Origin: Candidatus Hydrothermota bacterium
GTDB lineage: Bacteria; Hydrothermota; Hydrothermia; UBA1063
Length of the DNA: 9,691 nt
NCBI GenBank assembly: GCA_003644895.1
Contig: QNDO01000049.1
Location: 1-9,691, forward strand
Direction: 5' to 3'
Shown here piece after piece: positions 6,541-9,691 of this stretch. The notes beneath the pieces were generated by a model. That model saw nothing but the letters and a program-made list of their open reading frames with translations, had not been told where the DNA came from and made no database searches. A program made the position numbers and the translations under genes. Numbering within the stretch: position 1 is the first letter of the stretch; each line of letters opens with the position of its first letter.

Positions 6541-6545
6541 TTATT

Positions 6546-7067
6546 ATGAACGAAACCATAGGAAAAAGTGAAGAACTTTCTGTAAGCAAAAAATATCTCT
6601 CCTTTTATGAGTTACTAAGAGGAAAAATAGAAAATAAAGCTTCTGAGATTGCAGGTAAATATGGACAGGTGGTGGCTAATCTCTTTCTTGCTGCTCCTGA
6701 TATTGTGGTTTTCCTTGCTAGGCTGCTTGCCGATAAGAGAATACCTAAAGATAAAAAGATTGTCTTTGGAGCACTTATGGCCTACTGGATTTTGCCTCTT
6801 GATCTTGTACCTGAGGCAATAACAGGAGTAATTGGATATGCAGACGATATATATATTTCTTTGTATATTCTTCATTCTATGATCAATGAGATAGACTATG
6901 AAATAGTCAGAGAACATTGGCCTGGAAGGGAAGAAATAATCAAATTTCTTAAAAAATCCTTGGAAGTGGCTAACTATGTGATCAGTATATCAGGTAAAAA
7001 GGTGGAGGAAAAGGTTAAACTACTGGCTGAAAAATTAACCCCTGGAAAGAAACACCTTGAGGAGTAA
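6546..7067 (+). CDS. DUF1232 (YkvA-type) membrane-associated protein
   Basis: This 173-residue protein contains a DUF1232 core at about residues 54-101, with the characteristic pattern Tyr-x-Ile-Leu-Pro-Leu-Asp-Leu-Val-Pro followed by Gly-Tyr-Ala-Asp-Asp (80-101). One or two hydrophobic segments (about 43-62 and 72-96) suggest a small membrane protein. The C-terminal third is a charged, amphipathic region rich in Lys and Glu. The molecular function of DUF1232 is not established; a link to membrane or envelope processes is guesswork. Its 3' end overlaps the SAM hydrolase start by 11 bp, so the two are probably translated together. The start is the earliest possible in this frame. Confidence 0.85.
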   Translation: MNETIGKSEELSVSKKYLSFYELLRGKIENKASEIAGKYGQVVANLFLAAPDIVVFLARLLADKRIPKDKKIVFGALMAYWILPLDLVPEAITGVIGYADDIYISLYILHSMINEIDYEIVREHWPGREEIIKFLKKSLEVANYVISISGKKVEEKVKLLAEKLTPGKKHLEE

Positions 7068-7863
7068 GAGTTCACTCGTTGTTATATTAACTGATTTCGG
7101 CTCCAGATCTCCATTCCCTGGTATTATGAAAGGGGTCATGCTTACAATAAACCCTGAATTGAAATTTGTTGATCTTTCTAACGATATAACCCCTTATAAT
7201 GTTATGGAAGCTCTTTTTATCCTTAAACATTCACTATATTATTTTCCAGATGGATCAATTTTCCTTGTAGTTGTGGATCCGGGAGTTGGAAGTGACAGGA
7301 AGGGATTAATTGTAAAAACAAAAAAACATGTTTTTGTGGCTCCTGATAATGGTGTACTTTCATTTCTGTTTGATACAAATCCTGAAGTATGGGAAATTAC
7401 GTATAAACCGGAAAGACTTTCAAAGACTTTTCACGGAAGAGATATATTTGCACCTGTAGTAGCCAAATTAAGTCTTGGGGTTGACCCGGGAACATTGGGG
7501 AAACGTTATTATAATCCCGTAAAGATAAAAATTCCTGAGCCTGAGATAAAAAAAGATAAAATTTTAGGCCGTGTAATTTTCATAGATAATTTCGGCAACT
7601 GTACAACAAATATAGAGCAGAAATATCTACATGAGATTCCCAGGGCTCTGATTATCAAAAATCAACATATTGAAAAATTTGTAAGTTCTTATAGTGAAGC
7701 AAAAGAAGGTGAACCTATAATGATCATAAATTCTTTCGGATTTTTAGAAATTGCGATAAATCAGGGAAATGCAAGCAAAACACTGGGAATTGAAGCTGGA
7801 GACGAGGTTATTCTCCTAATATCTCCTTCTTCCTCTTCTCAAACTCCTCCTGGGCAAGGATAG
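7057..7863 (+). CDS. S-adenosyl-L-methionine hydrolase (adenosine-forming), DUF62 family
   Basis: This 268-residue protein belongs to the DUF62 family, whose studied members split SAM into adenosine and methionine using water, and which is related to SAM-dependent halogenases. The opening Leu-Thr-Asp-Phe-Gly (11-15), the Val-Val-Asp-Pro-Gly-Val-Gly motif with Asp74 and Arg81, Phe-His126-Gly-Arg-Asp, and Asp-x-Phe-Gly-Asn (177-181) match the family, including its Asp-Arg-His catalytic set. The start is TTG at 7057, inside the DUF1232 gene, with GGAAAG at 7044-7049 as a weak Shine-Dalgarno; no ATG or GTG lies nearby in frame. The family core ends around Asp-Glu-Val-Ile-Leu (249-253). The remaining tail, rich in Ser, Gln and Pro, is encoded antisense to the neighbouring gene and looks non-functional. 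Confidence 0.9.
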   Translation: MRSKSSLVVILTDFGSRSPFPGIMKGVMLTINPELKFVDLSNDITPYNVMEALFILKHSLYYFPDGSIFLVVVDPGVGSDRKGLIVKTKKHVFVAPDNGVLSFLFDTNPEVWEITYKPERLSKTFHGRDIFAPVVAKLSLGVDPGTLGKRYYNPVKIKIPEPEIKKDKILGRVIFIDNFGNCTTNIEQKYLHEIPRALIIKNQHIEKFVSSYSEAKEGEPIMIINSFGFLEIAINQGNASKTLGIEAGDEVILLISPSSSSQTPPGQG

Positions 7864-8515
7864 CATCTTCTTTTCTGCCAATATCCAGCCAAAAACCCTC
7901 ATAATAATAAGTAAAAACTTTGAGATTCTGCGACATCAGCAAATCAACGAGATCGGGAATATCAAACTTTTTATCCTCTGGAATTATCCTTATCACGTAA
8001 GGGGTGAAAACATACACACCCATGGAAACATAATATTCAAGAACAGGCTTTTCTTTATAATTCTTGACAGTGTTTTCATCAAGCTCTATTACACCAAAAT
8101 CCACATAAACTTGTCTTTTGGTCACTCCTAAAGTCATGGGACCCCCGTGTATGATATGATATCTGAAAATATCCCGAAAATTCATATCTGTGAGTATATC
8201 ACCGTTAATTGTAATGAAAGGTTCATCCAGCTCTTTTTTTAATAATTTCAAGGGCCCTACAGTTCCCAGTTCTTTATCTTCCACAGAATAGGTTATATTA
8301 ACACCCCATTTTTTACCGTCGTTAAAATAGGATTTAATTAGCTCTGCAAGATGACCACATGCAATATAGATATCATCGAAACCTGCCCTTTTGAGCTGTC
8401 TTATCAGAATCTCCATTATTGGCATATCTCCAACGGGCATCAAAGGTTTGGGAAGGACGGTAGAATACGGTTCAAGCCTTTTACCTTTACCTCCGGCAAG
8501 TATCACTGCTTTCAT
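7808..8515 (-). CDS. sugar-phosphate nucleotidyltransferase
   Basis: This 235-residue single-domain enzyme joins a nucleotide to a sugar 1-phosphate. The N-terminal Gly-Gly-x-Gly-x-Arg13-Leu loop binds the nucleotide triphosphate. Lys23-Pro-Leu, the metal-binding Asn104-Gly-Asp106 and a C-terminal Gly-Phe-Trp-Leu-Asp-Ile-Gly (207-213) are all present, as in RfbA/GlmU/ManC-type pyrophosphorylase domains. It lacks the left-handed beta-helix acyltransferase domain of GlmU, so it only activates the sugar. Whether it uses a hexose or an amino sugar cannot be told. Its ATG overlaps the TGA of the upstream dehydratase (8512-8515), so both act in one sugar-nucleotide pathway, probably for surface glycans. 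Its 3' end overlaps the SAM hydrolase gene by 56 bp. Confidence 0.9.
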   Translation of the reverse strand: MKAVILAGGKGKRLEPYSTVLPKPLMPVGDMPIMEILIRQLKRAGFDDIYIACGHLAELIKSYFNDGKKWGVNITYSVEDKELGTVGPLKLLKKELDEPFITINGDILTDMNFRDIFRYHIIHGGPMTLGVTKRQVYVDFGVIELDENTVKNYKEKPVLEYYVSMGVYVFTPYVIRIIPEDKKFDIPDLVDLLMSQNLKVFTYYYEGFWLDIGRKEDAILAQEEFEKRKKEILGE

Positions 8516-9489
8516 ATTATTTCCCTCTCATAAAGGTCTTTATGTAAATCCATCCACTCAATGGTTAATTTAAGACCCTCTCTGAAATCAATTTCAGGTT
8601 CCCAACCAAGTAGTTCACGAGCCTTTTTATTACTTGAGACAAGCTCCACTATATCACTATCTTTGGGCCTTTTTCTTTCCCCTTTCTCTATGATTTTAAG
8701 ATTTTTCCCCACAATCTCTGATACCATCTCAACTATCTCTCTTATGGAAAAGCTGGTTCCCGTTCCTAGATTTAATTCTCCTCCATCTGGACCTCTCTCC
8801 GCCATCATTAATATCCCCTTGACGGTGTCGGTCACATAGGTGAAATCTCTTTTGGTGTGAATATTTCCCAGATAAACCACATCTTGATTAAGGGCCTGGT
8901 AAATAATCCAGGGAATTACTGCTCTGAGGGATTGTCCTGGGCCATACGTATTAAATGGCCTTACTGTTTTTATATTCATACCGTAGCTTAAGTTGAAACT
9001 CCTTACTATTTCATCTGCGGCAATTTTGGATGCTGCATAAGGTGATTGCGCCCTTTTGGGGTGATCTTCATCAATGGGTACATAGCGTGGATTTCCGAAA
9101 ACCTCTGACGTAGAAACGTATACAACATTCTCGGTCTTATATTCCTTAACGGCATGAAGTATATTCAATGTCCCCCTTGTATTCACATCTATCACTTCTT
9201 CAGGATGTACATAGGAGTAAGCCACAGAAATCACAGCTCCTAAATGGAATATGATGTCCACATTCTTTACCGCCTCAAATACCGCCCATTTGTCTCTTAA
9301 ATCACCATATATGATTTCAGGTTCCCTTATAAGGTTTAAATACCTGAGGAGCCCGATGTCACCACGGGAGGTATAGCGTATAAATGCCTTTACTATCGCT
9401 CCTCTCTTTACCAGTTCCTCAACAAGGTGGGAACCAATGAACCCTCCAGCACCTGTTACAAGTACTCTTTTGTTTGTGAAAAAATCCAT
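8512..9489 (-). CDS. NAD-dependent sugar-nucleotide 4,6-dehydratase/epimerase, LegB-like
   Basis: This 325-residue protein is an extended short-chain dehydrogenase. The Rossmann motif Gly13-x-x-Gly-x-x-Gly19 binds NAD, and the catalytic Tyr151-x-x-x-Lys155 is present. Between them, Ser-Thr127-Ser-Glu129-Val keeps the glutamate typical of 4,6-dehydratases; plain C4-epimerases usually lack it. Arg-Pro-Phe-Asn-Thr-Tyr-Gly-Pro-Gly-Gln (177-186) is also family-typical. The overall wording, including Ala-Val-Ile-Pro after Gln-Ser, resembles LegB, the UDP-GlcNAc 4,6-dehydratase of legionaminic acid synthesis, from memory of that family. The substrate therefore may be UDP-GlcNAc or another nucleotide sugar. 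It is the first gene of a two-gene operon. A -10 box ends 6 nt before the ATG, there is no Shine-Dalgarno, and an in-frame TAA lies within the -10 to ATG gap. Confidence 0.9.
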   Translation of the reverse strand: MDFFTNKRVLVTGAGGFIGSHLVEELVKRGAIVKAFIRYTSRGDIGLLRYLNLIREPEIIYGDLRDKWAVFEAVKNVDIIFHLGAVISVAYSYVHPEEVIDVNTRGTLNILHAVKEYKTENVVYVSTSEVFGNPRYVPIDEDHPKRAQSPYAASKIAADEIVRSFNLSYGMNIKTVRPFNTYGPGQSLRAVIPWIIYQALNQDVVYLGNIHTKRDFTYVTDTVKGILMMAERGPDGGELNLGTGTSFSIREIVEMVSEIVGKNLKIIEKGERKRPKDSDIVELVSSNKKARELLGWEPEIDFREGLKLTIEWMDLHKDLYEREII

Positions 9490-9495
9490 GTTTTA

Positions 9496-9526
9496 ATTAT
9501 AAGGCCAAAACTAAAAATTTTTACAA
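9496..9526 (-). promoter_or_regulatory. promoter giving a leaderless dehydratase mRNA
   Basis: A perfect TATAAT (9496-9501, minus strand) ends 6 nt before the ATG at 9489. A four-of-six -35, TTGTAA (9521-9526), is 19 bp upstream, wider than ideal. The 6-nt gap contains a TAA in frame with the gene, so the annotated start is the earliest possible, and there is no room for a Shine-Dalgarno. Confidence 0.6.
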
Positions 9527-9576
9527 CAATCTTACCGATAATTCGTGAAAAATGAACAGTAGTGTAAGCTAAAATG

Positions 9577-9612
9577 TGTTAGAGGTGTAGGTACACAAGC
9601 TGTAGACTAACA
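9577..9612. repeat. nested inverted repeat
   Basis: Outer arms TGTTAG (9577-9582) and CTAACA (9607-9612) enclose a perfect palindromic pair GTGTA (9585-9589) and TACAC (9592-9596) separated by GG. The layout could be an operator or a small RNA structure; no U-run follows, so it is not a classic terminator. Confidence 0.4.
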
Positions 9613-9691
9613 TCATGGATATATTAATTAACTCCTTTTCTTTCCTTAAAAATGAGGCTGATTATGTTTGATACAATTAACTTGACACTGC

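Larger units (their letters stand above)
9490..9691. other. non-coding right end
   Basis: No convincing gene is seen; the longest ATG frame on the plus strand (from 9614) is 18 codons. Apart from the dehydratase promoter it holds a nested inverted repeat (9577-9612) and a perfect TTGACA (9682-9687, plus strand). That TTGACA could be the -35 of a divergent gene whose -10 would fall beyond the window. Confidence 0.5.

Overview
This is a stretch of bacterial chromosome. Bacterial tmRNA, lipoate ligation genes and sigma70-type promoters show the domain. The DNA is AT-rich, with Lys/Glu/Ile-rich proteins and many AGA/AGG arginine codons, which is compatible with a thermophilic or anaerobic, poorly sampled lineage (inference; no phylum can be assigned from the sequence alone). 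The window is densely packed: ten protein genes, one tmRNA and one tRNA, with no insertion sequence, CRISPR array or phage gene seen.

Layout. (1) 67-1588, plus strand: a good promoter drives two genes for apparently exported proteins, a single-HKD phospholipase D-type nuclease and a UshA-like metallophosphoesterase-fold protein in which every expected metal ligand is replaced. (2) 1646-3194, minus strand: tmRNA (ssrA), a GAF-GGDEF diguanylate cyclase and tRNA-Pro(CGG) follow one another. (3) 3289-4533, plus strand: an MFS transporter whose 3' end runs 54 bp into lipB. (4) 4480-6485, minus strand: lpdA-lipB, dihydrolipoyl dehydrogenase and octanoyltransferase, overlapping by ATGA. (5) 6546-7863, plus strand: a DUF1232 membrane protein overlapping a DUF62 SAM hydrolase, whose 3' end runs 56 bp into the next convergent gene. 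(6) 7808-9489, minus strand: a LegB-like NAD-dependent sugar-nucleotide 4,6-dehydratase and a sugar-phosphate nucleotidyltransferase, overlapping by ATGA. (7) 9490-9691: non-coding, with a nested inverted repeat and a possible outward promoter.

The most striking feature is translational. Four first-in-operon genes (diguanylate cyclase, MFS, DUF1232, dehydratase) have a -10 hexamer ending only 5-6 nt before the start codon, no Shine-Dalgarno sequence, and an in-frame stop inside or next to the promoter that rules out an earlier start. Their mRNAs should be leaderless. By contrast, the nuclease operon has a transcript predicted to begin at its strong Shine-Dalgarno sequence. The tmRNA and possibly tRNA promoters use the same -10 type. 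Other notable points are the ligand-less metallophosphoesterase paralogue, two convergent gene pairs with overlapping coding ends, and interleaved divergent promoters at lpdA/DUF1232.
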